Positions 5,884 through 6,494 of a stretch of 6,494 nucleotides of DNA are shown here, in pieces. The notes beneath the pieces were generated by a model, which was given only the letters and a program-made list of their open reading frames with translations, was not told where the DNA came from and did not search any database. The translations under genes and the position numbers were made by a program. Origin of the DNA: JBAYGJ01 sp041666685 (GTDB lineage: Bacteria; Patescibacteriota; Patescibacteriia; UBA10025; JAHIVO01); NCBI GenBank assembly GCA_041666685.1, contig JBAYGJ010000051.1:1-6494 (forward strand), in the 5' to 3' direction. Each line of letters begins with the position of its first letter. Positions within the stretch are counted from its first letter, which is position 1.

Positions 5884-6494
5884 ATGAAATCAGCAAACTG
5901 GACACAACTGCCTCGTCCACTCGTTTGCCTTGCCCCGATGGATGGCTATACAGACAGCGCCTATCGCAGGGTGTGTAAAAGCGTAAATCCAAACATAGTT
6001 GTTTTTACAGAATTTACATCGGCCGACGGTCTTCAGCATTCAGCGAAAAAACTTCAGGAAAAATTACGCCACGAACCGGACGAAAAGCCGATCATTGCCC
6101 AAATATTTGGTAAAAATGCCGAGGCATTTGCTGAAGCGGCGAAATACTGCGAAGAGCAAGGATTTGACGGCATTGATCTGAACATGGGCTGCCCGGCCAA
6201 AAAAGTCGTCAAATCAGAACACGGAGTTGCGCTGCGAAAAAAGCCCGACCTGGCCTTCCGACTTGTGGAAACCGTCGTCAAAGCCACAACATTGCCGATA
6301 TCAGTCAAGACTCGCTTGGGCTGGGATTCCGACCAAGACCTGCTGGATTTTGCCAAAGGTGTCGAATCGTCAGGTGCGTCGCTCATTACCATTCATGGCC
6401 GAACCTACAAACAAGGCTTTGCCGATAATGCTGATTGGCAGCCGATTTACGAACTGAAAAAAAAGCTTGCCATACCTATTGTCGGAAATGGCGA
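5884..6494 (+). CDS. dus: tRNA-dihydrouridine synthase (Dus), C-terminus beyond window
   Basis: From ATG 5884 the frame stays open for 203 codons to the window end. Dus enzymes use FMN and NADPH to reduce uridines in tRNA to dihydrouridine. Visible are the FMN-binding start LAPMDGYTD (16-24), AQIFGKN (72-78), the catalytic-cysteine motif LNMGCPAKKVVK (99-110, Cys103), VKTRLGW (141-147, Lys142 near FMN), ITIHGRT (168-174, His171) and IPIVGNG before the cut. GCPAKKV and the overall pattern resemble DusB-type enzymes, the form widespread in bacteria. About 110-130 residues, including the rest of the TIM barrel and the helical tRNA-binding domain, should lie past base 6494. The gene starts 5 bases after the permease stop, so it is probably co-transcribed; the upstream GGGGAAG is a weak, distant ribosome site. 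The link to the transporter is likely only positional. Confidence 0.95.
   Translation, partial: MKSANWTQLPRPLVCLAPMDGYTDSAYRRVCKSVNPNIVVFTEFTSADGLQHSAKKLQEKLRHEPDEKPIIAQIFGKNAEAFAEAAKYCEEQGFDGIDLNMGCPAKKVVKSEHGVALRKKPDLAFRLVETVVKATTLPISVKTRLGWDSDQDLLDFAKGVESSGASLITIHGRTYKQGFADNADWQPIYELKKKLAIPIVGNG

Noticed and set aside
5721..6457. Plus- and minus-strand readings overlapping the permease end and dus
   Set aside because: They are shadows of the permease and of the open dus frame, which carries the Cys103 motif and FMN-binding segments.
1..6494. RNA genes, CRISPR arrays, insertion sequences, toxin-antitoxin or defence modules
   Set aside because: I saw no tRNA cloverleaf, spaced repeats, terminal inverted repeats, transposase motifs or known defence domains on either strand; a covariance-model search would be needed to exclude small structured RNAs.

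Overview
The window is ordinary-looking bacterial chromosomal DNA with two divergent gene clusters facing away from each other around a short intergenic hub at about 3550-3980. The genes use the standard code: recJ and the ABC ATPase gene end in TGA, so this is not a TGA-recoding lineage. Most genes are packed with ATGA overlaps or gaps of 4-9 bases, and most lack a clear Shine-Dalgarno sequence. Hand counts give roughly 45-52% G+C in most genes and about 37% in one. The gene set is bacterial; an uncultured, small-genome lineage such as Patescibacteria/CPR would fit the compact layout and weak ribosome sites, but this is a low-confidence guess.

Left cluster, minus strand, read from 3549 down to 1: recJ (single-strand DNA 5'-3' exonuclease), a Nudix hydrolase of the ADP-ribose pyrophosphatase type, an RNase HI-family protein, and a membrane-anchored alpha/beta hydrolase whose C-terminus lies beyond base 1. 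The first pair overlaps by ATGA and the later gaps are 4 and 9 bases, so this looks like one operon. RecJ and RNase HI could cooperate in removing RNA primers or R-loop remnants; the Nudix protein would clean up nucleotide derivatives. The role of the hydrolase is unknown. An extended -10 promoter lies 7 bases before the recJ ATG and predicts a leaderless or nearly leaderless mRNA.

Centre: a separate minus-strand gene (3632-3811) encodes a 59-residue protein with a CxH...CxxC putative zinc site. It has its own sigma-70-like promoter, the only strong Shine-Dalgarno in the window, and an intrinsic terminator that abuts the recJ promoter. A perfect 6+1+6 palindrome (3904-3916) lies between this gene and the plus-strand cluster.

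Right cluster, plus strand: an ABC ATPase of the MacB/LolD/FtsE class, its four-helix MacB/FtsX-type permease (ATGA overlap), and 5 bases later a tRNA-dihydrouridine synthase gene truncated by the window end. The ATPase and permease should form a type VII-like ABC complex acting on the outer face of the membrane; the Dus protein modifies tRNA and is probably only co-transcribed.

I see no RNA genes, CRISPR arrays, insertion sequences or defence system. The most interesting items are the small putative zinc protein and its compact regulatory hub, the apparently leaderless recJ promoter, and the AT-rich Nudix gene embedded in the recJ operon.
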